Source of the DNA: an uncultured Oscillospiraceae bacterium
Lineage (GTDB): Bacteria > Bacillota > Clostridia > Oscillospirales > Oscillospiraceae
DNA: 47,891 nt
Direction of reading: 5' to 3'
Assembly: GCA_905234625.1 (NCBI GenBank)
Contig: CAJOIC010000011.1
Span: 1-47,891, forward strand
Positions 38,547-45,976 of the stretch are shown one piece after another; within the stretch, counting starts at the first letter, position 1, and every line of letters begins with the position of its first letter. The notes below the pieces were generated by a model. It was not told the origin of the DNA, did not search any database, and was given only the letters and a program-made list of their open reading frames with translations. A program made the translations under genes and the position numbers.

Positions 38547-39772
38547 TGAGACGTTTTGCCGCGCTGGCGCTGGCGCTGCTGCTGTTTTTGACGGCGGGCT
38601 GCGCCGCCCTCTTCGACACGGAGGTGTACCTGGAGGAGCCCTACGAGGCCCCCTCCGACGCCGGGGAGGCCGGAGAGGACGAGAGCGCCGATACCATCTC
38701 CAACTACGCCGCCCTGCGCCGGGCCATCGTCCGGCTGGTGTCGGAGCGGGCGGAATCCGCGGTGCTCCAGTTCCAGAACTACGAAGGCACCGTCAGTCGG
38801 GATATCTCCACCGCCTGCTGGGAGGTCAAGTCCTCCACGGCGCTGGGGGCCTTTGCGGTGGACTATATCAGCTTCGATCTCAGCCGCATCGTGAGCTACA
38901 CCCAGGCGGAGATCAACATCACCTATAAGCGCTCGGAGTACCAGATGTCCTGCCTGGAGCAGCTGCCGAACCTGGCGGCCCTGCGGACAAGGCTGGCCGA
39001 CGCCCTGCGGGCGGGGGACACGTACCTCGTCCTGGAGCTCACCACGGCGTCCCTGTCGGCGGATACGGTGCGGCAGGCGGTGGAGAAGGCCTATTACGAG
39101 GACCCCATGACCTGCCCCGTGCTGCCGGCGGCGGAGGCGACCCTCTATCCCGATTCCGGCGTCAACCGGATCGTGGAGGCCACCCTGGACTACGGACTGG
39201 ACAGCGGGAGCCTCGCCCGGCGGCGGGAGGAGCTGACGTCGGCGCTGGAGACGCTCCTGGCCGCGGCGGTCCCGGAAGAGGGGCCGGCGGAAGAGGACGC
39301 GGAGAGCTCCGGCGAGCCGGAGGAGAGCGGTCCGGCGGAGCTTGTGCGGGGCCTGTGCGCCGCTGTGGCGGACGGCTGCCTCTGGGACGAGGCCGCCGGG
39401 ACCACGGCCTGGGACGCCCTGACCGCCGGGAGCGCCGCCTCCGAGGGCATGGCCATGGCGCTGGAGGCGGCATGTCAGGCCGTGGGCGTGGACTGCCGGA
39501 TCGTCCTCGGACGGCTGGACGGGGAGAGCCACGTCTGGAACATCGTGACCCTGGGGGATGACTCCTATCACGTGGACGTATCCCGCTGGGACGCCGGGGA
39601 GGAGCAGGTCTTCCTGGTGGGGGACGAGGCCCTCTGGGGCGCGTACTGGTGGGATACCAGCGAGTACCCTGCCTGCCCCGCGACCTTCGGCGCTTCCGAA
39701 GAGCCCTCGGCGGAGCTCGCCACCGCAGAGCCGGAGGAGACCGGTGACGGTGAAGAATCTATCGAAAGTTAA
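38546..39772 (+). CDS. Lipoprotein with a transglutaminase-like domain lacking the catalytic Cys
   Basis: 408 residues. Signal peptide with lipobox LTAGC (C19). The C-terminal region (about 265-370) follows the transglutaminase-like pattern: helix around AASEGMAMALEAACQAVGVD, then SHVWNIVTLGDDSYHVDVSRWD. His329 and Asp344 of the triad are kept, but the nucleophile position carries Ser299 instead of Cys. Between lies an acidic low-complexity stretch (244-265). Probably a non-enzymatic binding or scaffold protein on the outer membrane face. Start overlaps the LUD stop. Confidence 0.75.
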   Translation: MRRFAALALALLLFLTAGCAALFDTEVYLEEPYEAPSDAGEAGEDESADTISNYAALRRAIVRLVSERAESAVLQFQNYEGTVSRDISTACWEVKSSTALGAFAVDYISFDLSRIVSYTQAEINITYKRSEYQMSCLEQLPNLAALRTRLADALRAGDTYLVLELTTASLSADTVRQAVEKAYYEDPMTCPVLPAAEATLYPDSGVNRIVEATLDYGLDSGSLARRREELTSALETLLAAAVPEEGPAEEDAESSGEPEESGPAELVRGLCAAVADGCLWDEAAGTTAWDALTAGSAASEGMAMALEAACQAVGVDCRIVLGRLDGESHVWNIVTLGDDSYHVDVSRWDAGEEQVFLVGDEALWGAYWWDTSEYPACPATFGASEEPSAELATAEPEETGDGEESIES

Positions 39773-39789
39773 GCTGTTCCTCATCGGAT

Positions 39790-39850
39790 TTTAATGTTTT
39801 CCTCCTTTGTATTTAAGAATGATGCGCTATCCTGTGTGCAGATCAAAAAA
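39790..39850 (+). promoter_or_regulatory. Promoter of the DUF4342/two-component operon
   Basis: TTTAATG (39790-39796) and TTTAAGA (39812-39818), 22 bp apart; -10 TATCCT (39828-39833) 16 bp after the second; CAGATCAAAAAA at 39839. These offsets (22, 16, 11) equal those of the DUF4097 promoter. Confidence 0.6.
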
Positions 39851-39866
39851 ACAGGAGGTACATACG

Positions 39867-40391
39867 ATGGAACGTTACGAAATGGCTGAGCTGCTGAGCA
39901 GGAAGGCGGGCGTTTCCCTGGAGGAGGCCCGTCAGGCGCTGGCGGAGAACGAGTGGGATCTGCTGGACGCCATGGTGGCGCTGGAGAGAAAGGGCCGGAC
40001 CATGATGGAGACCGTCACGGTGGACCGGAGCTCCGGCGAGCCGGAGGCCGAGCCCAAAAAGGTGAAGAACACCGCCCCCAGGGAGCCCATTTTCACCAAC
40101 GGCTTCGCTGCCATCTGGCACTACATCAAGCGCCTGTGCGAGCTCTCGGTGAAGACGAGCTTCACCGTCTTCCATCGGGAGAAGGAAGTGTTCAGCGTGC
40201 CGGTGCTGGTGATGCTGATCCTGCTGGTGTGCTGCTTCTGGGTGATCCTGCCCGCCCTGGTGATCGGCCTGTTCGTGGGCTGCAGCTACCGGTTCGAGGG
40301 ACAGAAGGCGGCGGAGGCTGCCAACCGCGCCATGGATAAGCTGGGCGACGTGGTGGAGAACATCAAGGACACCCTGGACAACAACGGGTGA
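39867..40391 (+). CDS. DUF4342 membrane protein with an N-terminal UBA-like helix bundle
   Basis: 174 residues. Residues 1-45 (MERYEMAELLSRKAGVSLEE, then ARQALAENEWDLLDAMVAL) have the UBA/EF-Ts-like pattern; a linker leads to a DUF4342-type region with one or two membrane segments (about 110-145, VPVLVMLILLVCCFWVILPA) and a C-terminal amphipathic helix. Function unknown, but genes of this type often sit with envelope-stress two-component systems. ATG 39867 follows CAGGAGGTAC. First gene of the operon. Confidence 0.8.
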   Translation: MERYEMAELLSRKAGVSLEEARQALAENEWDLLDAMVALERKGRTMMETVTVDRSSGEPEAEPKKVKNTAPREPIFTNGFAAIWHYIKRLCELSVKTSFTVFHREKEVFSVPVLVMLILLVCCFWVILPALVIGLFVGCSYRFEGQKAAEAANRAMDKLGDVVENIKDTLDNNG

Positions 40392-40415
40392 TCCGGGACA
40401 AGGAGGACGACGGAG

Positions 40416-41105
40416 ATGGCGGCGAAGATCCTGATCGTGGAGGACGAGGCGAAGATCGCCCGGTTCGTGGAGCTGGAGCTCCTTCACGAGGGGTATGCGG
40501 CGGACAAGGCTGCGGACGGCCGGACGGGGCTTGACATGGCCCTGCGGGGAGGATATGATCTTATTCTCCTGGACGTGATGCTGCCGGGTCTGAACGGACT
40601 TGAAGTCCTCCGGCGCCTGCGGAGCGAGTCCGCCGTCCCCGTCATCCTGCTGACAGCACGGGACGCCGTCATGGACAAGGTCAGCGGCCTGGACATGGGC
40701 GCCAACGACTATATCACCAAGCCCTTCGCCATCGAGGAGCTGCTGGCCCGGATCCGGGTGGTGCTCCGAGGCGCGAACAGGGCGGAGACCGGGACGGGGG
40801 GAGCGCTGCGCTGCGGCGAGCTCTCCCTGGACCCCGCCCGTCATACGGTGACCTACGGCGATACGCCGGTGAACCTTACCTACAAGGAATTCCTTCTGCT
40901 CCAGACCCTGCTGGAAAACCGGGACATCGTCCTGGGGCGGGATACGCTGCTCGAGCGGGTCTGGGGGTTCGACTACCTGGGGGAGACCAACGTGGTGGAC
41001 GTCTATATCCGATATCTGCGGCAGAAGCTGGACGACGCCTTCGGCGTGAAGCTCATCCACACCGTCCGCGGCGTCGGCTATGTCATCAAGGGGGATGCCC
41101 CATGA
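40416..41105 (+). CDS. OmpR/PhoB-family response regulator
   Basis: 229 residues. Receiver domain with acidic pocket VEDE, phosphorylation site D53 (LLDVMLPG) and Lys in ITKPF; the C-terminal winged helix ends with VYIRYLRQKLDD and TVRGVGYVIKG. ATG 40416, ribosome site AAGGAGGACG. It overlaps the kinase gene by 4 nt (ATGA). It is likely to bind the 11-bp-phased repeats before its own operon and before the DUF4097 gene. Confidence 0.95.
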   Translation: MAAKILIVEDEAKIARFVELELLHEGYAADKAADGRTGLDMALRGGYDLILLDVMLPGLNGLEVLRRLRSESAVPVILLTARDAVMDKVSGLDMGANDYITKPFAIEELLARIRVVLRGANRAETGTGGALRCGELSLDPARHTVTYGDTPVNLTYKEFLLLQTLLENRDIVLGRDTLLERVWGFDYLGETNVVDVYIRYLRQKLDDAFGVKLIHTVRGVGYVIKGDAP

Positions 41106-42391
41106 GCGACGGACGCCGGACCACCTCCATCGCCCGCCGGATCGCATGGCGGTTCCAGTGGCGCGGTCTCTGGCGGGCGCTGTGGCAGACAGCCCTGCTG
41201 GGCGCCGCGGCGGTGGCGGGCTGGTGCTTTGCCGTATGGCAGATCGGCGGCCGGGGCGGGGCGATCTATATCGAGTCCTTCGACTTCGGACCCGCCGCGG
41301 AGGAGCTGACGGTGGACTGGTCCTCCATCTTGCAGGCTCTCTCGGGCGAGAGCGTTTTCAACCGGGCCGTTGTGCTGCGCCTGGATAACGGCAGCATCGC
41401 CTATATGGGGGATCTCCTCTTCTGGCTGTGCGTGATCCTGGGAGCCGTCCTGCTGCTGCGGCTGCTGTGGTGGGTCATGACGGCCCTGGGCGCCACCAAC
41501 CGCATCCGGCGGTATCTGCGCCCTATCGACGATATCGCCCAGGTGACGGAGAGCATCTCCTCCCGGGGCTTCGACGAGAGCAAGTTCCACTCCCTGGAGG
41601 AGGCCATCGATCATCTGGGCGTGTCCGGGGACGAGCAGCTCCACATCGGGGACGACGATCTGGCGGGCCTGGAGACGGCGGTGAACAACCTCATCGTCCG
41701 CATGCACAACGGCTATCGGCAGCAGGTCCGGTTCGTGGACGACGCCAGCCATGAGCTGCGCACACCCATCGCCGTGATCGGCGGCTATGCCGATATGCTG
41801 GACCGCTGGGGAAAGACCGACGAGCAGGTGCTGGAGGAGTCCATCCGGGCCATCAAGACCGAGACCGAGCACATGAAGACCCTGGTGGAGCAGCTTCTGT
41901 TCCTGGCCAGGGGGGACGCCGGACGGCAGAACATGGACCGGAAGCGCCTGGATGTGACGGAGCTTCTCCGGGAGGTTTGGGAGGAGAGCCGCATGATCGA
42001 CGCCGGGCACGAGTACGTGCTGCGTCAGACGGAGCCGGTGTTCGTATCCGGGGATGAGGCCCTGCTCAAGCAGGCCGTGCGCATCCTGACGGACAACGCC
42101 GCCAAGTACTCCCCCGAGGACAGCCGCATCACCCTCCGGGCCTACCGGGAGGGGGAGAGCGTCTGCGTGGACGTGCAGGATAACGGTATCGGCGTCAGCC
42201 GGACCGACGCGGAGCGGATGTTCGACCGCTTCTATCGGGCAGACGCCGCCCGCAACAGCGAGACCGGCGGCAGCGGCCTGGGACTTTCTATCGCCCGCTG
42301 GATCGTGGAGCGCCACGGCGGCAGCTTCCGGGTCACCTCCTATGAGGAGATCGGCACCCGGGTCACCATCCTTCTGCCCGCCGCCGCGTAA
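41102..42391 (+). CDS. Sensor histidine kinase
   Basis: 429 residues. Two membrane segments (about 30-48 and 104-128) flank a short extracellular loop of about 55 residues; then a HAMP-like linker, the H-box with H217 (FVDDASHELRTPIAVIGGYA), N-box DNAAKYS, and GIGV and GSGLGLSIARWIVERHGG. Pairs with the overlapping response regulator. The small sensor loop is typical of intramembrane or envelope-stress sensing kinases, but the signal is unknown. Confidence 0.95.
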   Translation: MSDGRRTTSIARRIAWRFQWRGLWRALWQTALLGAAAVAGWCFAVWQIGGRGGAIYIESFDFGPAAEELTVDWSSILQALSGESVFNRAVVLRLDNGSIAYMGDLLFWLCVILGAVLLLRLLWWVMTALGATNRIRRYLRPIDDIAQVTESISSRGFDESKFHSLEEAIDHLGVSGDEQLHIGDDDLAGLETAVNNLIVRMHNGYRQQVRFVDDASHELRTPIAVIGGYADMLDRWGKTDEQVLEESIRAIKTETEHMKTLVEQLLFLARGDAGRQNMDRKRLDVTELLREVWEESRMIDAGHEYVLRQTEPVFVSGDEALLKQAVRILTDNAAKYSPEDSRITLRAYREGESVCVDVQDNGIGVSRTDAERMFDRFYRADAARNSETGGSGLGLSIARWIVERHGGSFRVTSYEEIGTRVTILLPAAA

Positions 42392-42419
42392 AAAAGCCTT
42401 CCGAAAGGAGGCGCCGCCT

Positions 42420-43454
42420 ACGAAGAAGAAAAACAACGGGCTCTGGAACGCGCTGATCTTCGCGCTGATCCTCGTCGGTACGGTGTACGGCGTGTTCCAC
42501 GGGCAGGACATCGGAGCGCTGCGTCAGGCGCTCGGACAGTGCCGCACGGATTGGCTGATCCTTGCGGCTGTCTTCGTTGTCGTCTCCATCGCCTGCGAGG
42601 CGGCTGCCCAGTGGCTCCAGCAGAACTCCTTCGGCATGAGCATGGGCGGCATGACCTGCTTCCAGTCGGCCTGCGTGGGGTTCTTCTTCTCCGCCATCAC
42701 CCCCTCCGCCACCGGGGGCCAGCCCATGCAGGTGTATTACATGCGGAAAAAGGGTATACCGGTCTCGGTGACCTCTGTGGCGCTGCTGGTCATCGCCCTG
42801 TTTTATAAAACCGTACTGGTGCTGGCGGGAGCCGCCATGCTGATCTTCGCCCCGGGCTTTCTTCGGGCGAGCCTGGGCGGATACATGTTCCTGTTCTATA
42901 TCGGCCTGCTCCTCACGGGGGGCTGGACGGTGTTCCTGCTGTTTCTCATCTTCCGCCAGCGCATCGCCCGGGCGATCCTCGTCTGGGGCATGACCGTGCT
43001 GGAGGAGCTGCATATCCTCAAGGACCGTGAGTCCCATCAGACGGCCTTTGAGGTGTCCATGGACCTGTACCAGGACGCCGCGGACCATCTGAGGAAGCAT
43101 CCCCTGGTGATGCTGGGGGTGTTCCTGTGCATGATCGCGCGCAGGGCGGCGATGTATTCTGTGGTCTGGTGCGTCTATAAGGCCATGGGCCTGACAGGTA
43201 CGGGGTGGTCCACTCTGGTGCTGCTCCAGGCGTGCGTCTCCATCTGCGCGGATATGCTGCCTCTGCCGGGGGGCATGGGCATCAGCGAGGCTCTGTTCGT
43301 GAAGGCGTACGGCGCGGTGTTCGGCGCCTCGGTGCTGCCGGGGATGATCCTCAGCCGGGGCATCGGTCATTACAGTCAGCTGTTTTTCTGCGGTGTGGTG
43401 ACGCTGCTGGTGATGCTGTCCCTGCGGCGGAGGAACCAGCCGGAGGAGGATTAG
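42420..43454 (+). CDS. Lysylphosphatidylglycerol synthase TM-region (UPF0104/MprF-like) protein with an apparent ACG start
   Basis: 344 residues from codon 42420. About seven to eight membrane segments, with SAITPSATGGQPMQVYYMRK and LPLPGGMGISEALF, the conserved blocks of the lysylphosphatidylglycerol synthetase TM (MprF flippase-like) family. No ATG/GTG/TTG is well placed: the only in-frame ATG (42342) lies inside the kinase gene. AAAGGAGG at 42404-42411 is 8-9 bases before ACG 42420, after which the protein reads KKKNNGLWNALIFALILVG, a normal N-terminus. It belongs to the envelope operon. Confidence 0.82.
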   Translation, partial: TKKKNNGLWNALIFALILVGTVYGVFHGQDIGALRQALGQCRTDWLILAAVFVVVSIACEAAAQWLQQNSFGMSMGGMTCFQSACVGFFFSAITPSATGGQPMQVYYMRKKGIPVSVTSVALLVIALFYKTVLVLAGAAMLIFAPGFLRASLGGYMFLFYIGLLLTGGWTVFLLFLIFRQRIARAILVWGMTVLEELHILKDRESHQTAFEVSMDLYQDAADHLRKHPLVMLGVFLCMIARRAAMYSVVWCVYKAMGLTGTGWSTLVLLQACVSICADMLPLPGGMGISEALFVKAYGAVFGASVLPGMILSRGIGHYSQLFFCGVVTLLVMLSLRRRNQPEED

Positions 43455-43505
43455 GATCTCTGTCGGAAACGGCCCGGCGTTACCCGGGAGGAAAGGAGAA
43501 GCGTT

Positions 43506-43649
43506 ATGAGCATACTCTGGCTCGCCATCGCCATCGCCATGGTGATCGGCCTCATCAAGACCTCGGTGAAGCTGCTGAAATTCGTGTTCTCGGTCTGCCT
43601 CATCGCAGGACTGCTGCTGTTCGTATGCACGCTGCTGGGTCTTATCTGA
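43506..43649 (+). CDS. Small hydrophobic membrane protein, 47 residues
   Basis: ATG 43506 with AAAGGAGAAGCG upstream. The product is almost entirely membrane-seeking: MSILWLAIAIAMVIGLIK, a short basic turn, then FVFSVCLIAGLLLFVCTLLG. Two helices in a hairpin. No family recognised. It lies between the MprF-like gene and the thioredoxin-like gene with good ribosome sites on all three, so it is probably translated as part of the operon. Confidence 0.6.
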   Translation: MSILWLAIAIAMVIGLIKTSVKLLKFVFSVCLIAGLLLFVCTLLGLI

Positions 43650-43680
43650 CCCGCAGGGGATAGAAAGAAAAGGAGAAATC

Positions 43681-43962
43681 ATGCAGAAGATAACCTATTT
43701 TCACATGAACGACTGTCCCTATTGCGTCCAGGCGGACAAGGTCATCGCCGAGCTGATCGCGGAGCATCCGGACTGGGCGGCGGTGGAGTTCGAGAAGATC
43801 GACGAGCGGGAGCGCCCCGATATCGCCGACCGGTACGACTATTACGCGAACCCCAGCATGTTCCTGGGAAAAGAGAAGCTCTACGAGGCCCATCTCTTCG
43901 AGACCGAGGCGGAGTGCCGCGGTCATGTGGAGGAGGTCTTCCGCCGGGCGCTGGCGGAGTGA
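43681..43962 (+). CDS. Glutaredoxin/thioredoxin-fold protein
   Basis: 93 residues, ATG 43681 after AAAAGGAGAAATC. Redox motif CPYC (C12, C15) after the first strand, and a cis-Pro candidate in NPSMFLG. Small single-domain thiol-disulfide oxidoreductase, cytosolic. Last gene of the envelope operon; a 16-bp hairpin terminator follows 63 bp downstream. Confidence 0.85.
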   Translation: MQKITYFHMNDCPYCVQADKVIAELIAEHPDWAAVEFEKIDERERPDIADRYDYYANPSMFLGKEKLYEAHLFETEAECRGHVEEVFRRALAE

Positions 43963-44025
43963 TACTAGAAAAAAGAAATCGTCTGCTTTTGCGGGAAAAT
44001 AAGATGAAAGACTATTGTGGCGCAT

Positions 44026-44063
44026 CAAAAGGGGCATGACCTGAGAAGGTCATGCCCCTTTTG
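44026..44063. terminator. Bidirectional terminator between thioredoxin-like and surface-protein genes
   Basis: CAAAAGGGGCATGACC (44026-44041) / GGTCATGCCCCTTTTG (44048-44063), loop TGAGAA. Perfect 16-bp stem with A/T-rich base, between convergent genes. Confidence 0.9.
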
Positions 44064-44076
44064 GCTTTTGCGGTGT

Positions 44077-45774
44077 TCAGCCGCGCTCTCCGCGCCGACG
44101 CAGCAGCGTGAAGGCAAGTCCCAGCAGAGAGATCGTCATGATCGCGCTCCAGAGCACGATGGGGCTTTCATCGCCGGTCCTGGGAGAAGGACCGGAGCTT
44201 TGGCCGCTGCCGGTCCCGGGGTCGCTGCCCTTACCGGAGCCGCTGCCGGTCCCGGAGCCGCTGCCGGTCCCGGGGTCGCTGCCGGTCCCGGGGTCGTTGC
44301 CTTTACCGGAGCCGCTGTCGATCCCGGAGCCACTGTCGGTCCCAGGGTCGCTGTCCTTCCCGGATTCCCCGTCGGGATCACCGCTGTTGTCGGGTGCGGC
44401 TTTCACGGTGACGGTGGTGGCCGCTTGGCCGTCGTCAAAGCGGATGGCGACGGTGTGGCTGCCGGCGCTCAGTTTTTCCAGCGCAGAAGCTCGGAGAGTG
44501 ATGACGGTGCTGCCGGAGCGGGCGTCGTAATCCGTGCCGAGGTACAGAGCGGTCCCGTCGATCTCCACGGTGGTGAAGTGGCCGAAGCAGGCGGCGTCTT
44601 CCACGCTGCGCTTGACTGTCAGCTCGTAGGCACCGCCGGACCAGGTGCCGTCCGCGCCGGAGGTCACGGTATAGACCACGGCGGCATCCTTCCAGAGGAA
44701 TTTGACGGTAAAGTCCGTATCGGGAACGGGGAACTCCTCACCGGGGGCGTAGGGGACGCCGCCGATCTCCAAGCCGTCGTATTCCTTCCCCTCGGGGGGT
44801 GTGATCATATCCCGGATCTCGTCCTCGGCAGGGACGGTGATCCGCTCGCCGGGGGTGAGATCAGAAATGCTTTCCCATTCCGGTCCCGTCGTTCCGTCGT
44901 TGGGATCAATGGATACCTGGACGGTATGGGTGTCGGGATCTGGCGTATCCGCGTCCCGCCAGACGCACCGGACGGTGAGGGTGTCCAGCCCCGCCAGGGG
45001 GATGTCCTGCCCCGGAGCGTAGGTGACGCCGTCGGCTTCCAGTCCGGCAAACTCCTTGCCCGCCGGAGGCAGGACATCATAGTCATCCCGGACGGTCAGG
45101 ACGGAGCCCAGGCCGTTGCCGATGTCAGAGGTTTCCTCCCAGCGGGGGCCGGTGGCGCCGCCGTTGGCGTCAAAGGTGACGGTGCACTTGGGAGCGGTAT
45201 CCTCACCGGGGTTTTTCCATTGATAGACAACGGCGGCGTTCTCGTTGAAGGTGTAGTTGTCGGTGGGACCGACGCGCACGCCGTTCACGGTCACGCCGTC
45301 ATACTCCTTGCCCGCCGGCGGAGAGATAAGGTCATCAAATATCTGGAAATCTTCGGTAGAACCCTTGTAGACCACGAGACTGTCTCTCCATAGCGGGCCC
45401 GTGACGCCGCCGTTGGCGTCACGGGTCAGGGTGATGGCCTCGGCAAAGGTGACGTGGACGGTCACGTCGTTTGCGGGCATGTCGATCCATAAGCCGAAGT
45501 TGGGCCAGCCGCTGATGAGCTCATCGTATTCATCGCCCGCAAGTCCGGTCACCGTGAAGGATTCATACGCGTATCCGGGGTCTGCGTCCACGAGGATGGT
45601 GAGAACATCGCCCTCGTTCGCGGATGCGGGGTTTCCGCTGTACGGCGTGCCGTGGCCGTCGGTAGTCACCGTGATGGTGTACGCGCCGTCCGCATAGGCA
45701 GCGATGCCGGTGAAGGGGATGAGAGCGGCGATCAGGATTAGGGACAGGATCGCGCAAAACAGCTTCTTTTTCAT
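44077..45774 (-). CDS. Sortase-type surface protein with three repeats
   Basis: 565 residues, start ATG 45774 (GGAGGATCAACCC upstream). N-terminal signal peptide (MKKKLFCAILSLILIAALIP). After a first InlB-like strand domain come three repeats of about 70-75 residues (about 115-185, 190-265, 268-345), each with D(A/P)N(G/D)G.TGP.W, PP.GKE(Y/F).G and a closing W(K/R)(N/D). Then a separate beta domain (350-445), a Gly/Ser/Asp/Pro linker (450-530) and an anchor: SPRTGD, a hydrophobic segment and RRRGERG, a variant of LPxTG. Extracellular, wall-anchored; ligand unknown. Confidence 0.85.
   Translation of the reverse strand: MKKKLFCAILSLILIAALIPFTGIAAYADGAYTITVTTDGHGTPYSGNPASANEGDVLTILVDADPGYAYESFTVTGLAGDEYDELISGWPNFGLWIDMPANDVTVHVTFAEAITLTRDANGGVTGPLWRDSLVVYKGSTEDFQIFDDLISPPAGKEYDGVTVNGVRVGPTDNYTFNENAAVVYQWKNPGEDTAPKCTVTFDANGGATGPRWEETSDIGNGLGSVLTVRDDYDVLPPAGKEFAGLEADGVTYAPGQDIPLAGLDTLTVRCVWRDADTPDPDTHTVQVSIDPNDGTTGPEWESISDLTPGERITVPAEDEIRDMITPPEGKEYDGLEIGGVPYAPGEEFPVPDTDFTVKFLWKDAAVVYTVTSGADGTWSGGAYELTVKRSVEDAACFGHFTTVEIDGTALYLGTDYDARSGSTVITLRASALEKLSAGSHTVAIRFDDGQAATTVTVKAAPDNSGDPDGESGKDSDPGTDSGSGIDSGSGKGNDPGTGSDPGTGSGSGTGSGSGKGSDPGTGSGQSSGPSPRTGDESPIVLWSAIMTISLLGLAFTLLRRRGERG
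44205..44375. repeat. Coding minisatellite in the surface-protein linker
   Basis: Tandem units built on GGTCCCGGGGTCGCTGCC and CCGGAGCCGCTGCC alternate here, encoding Gly-Ser-Gly and Asp-Pro-Gly-Thr runs. Likely to vary in copy number between strains by slippage. Confidence 0.7.
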
Positions 45775-45917
45775 GGGTTGATCCTCCAATCAGAGTGATG
45801 ACTGCGGGATGAAAACGTGGGAAAAACGCTTTGCCGCCGCATATATCATCGTACCATGCCTCTATAAAAACAGTTGTTGGTTTTATGATAGGTCGCCTGT
45901 TTACGTCGATTTGATTG

Positions 45918-45946
45918 TTGCGTGCGCTCGGAAAATGCACTATGAT
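45918..45946 (+). promoter_or_regulatory. Promoter of the LuxR-type gene
   Basis: TTGCGT (45918-45923), 17 bp, TATGAT (45941-45946), ending 31 bp before the start codon; AAAGGAGATT is the ribosome site. Confidence 0.6.
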
Positions 45947-45976
45947 TTGATTATCCCCAGGCAAAGGAGATTACTT

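Noticed and set aside
44205-44375. Tandem repeats considered as a CRISPR array
   Set aside because: Units are short, contiguous and in frame, encoding a Gly/Ser/Asp/Pro linker; there are no unique spacers and no cas genes.
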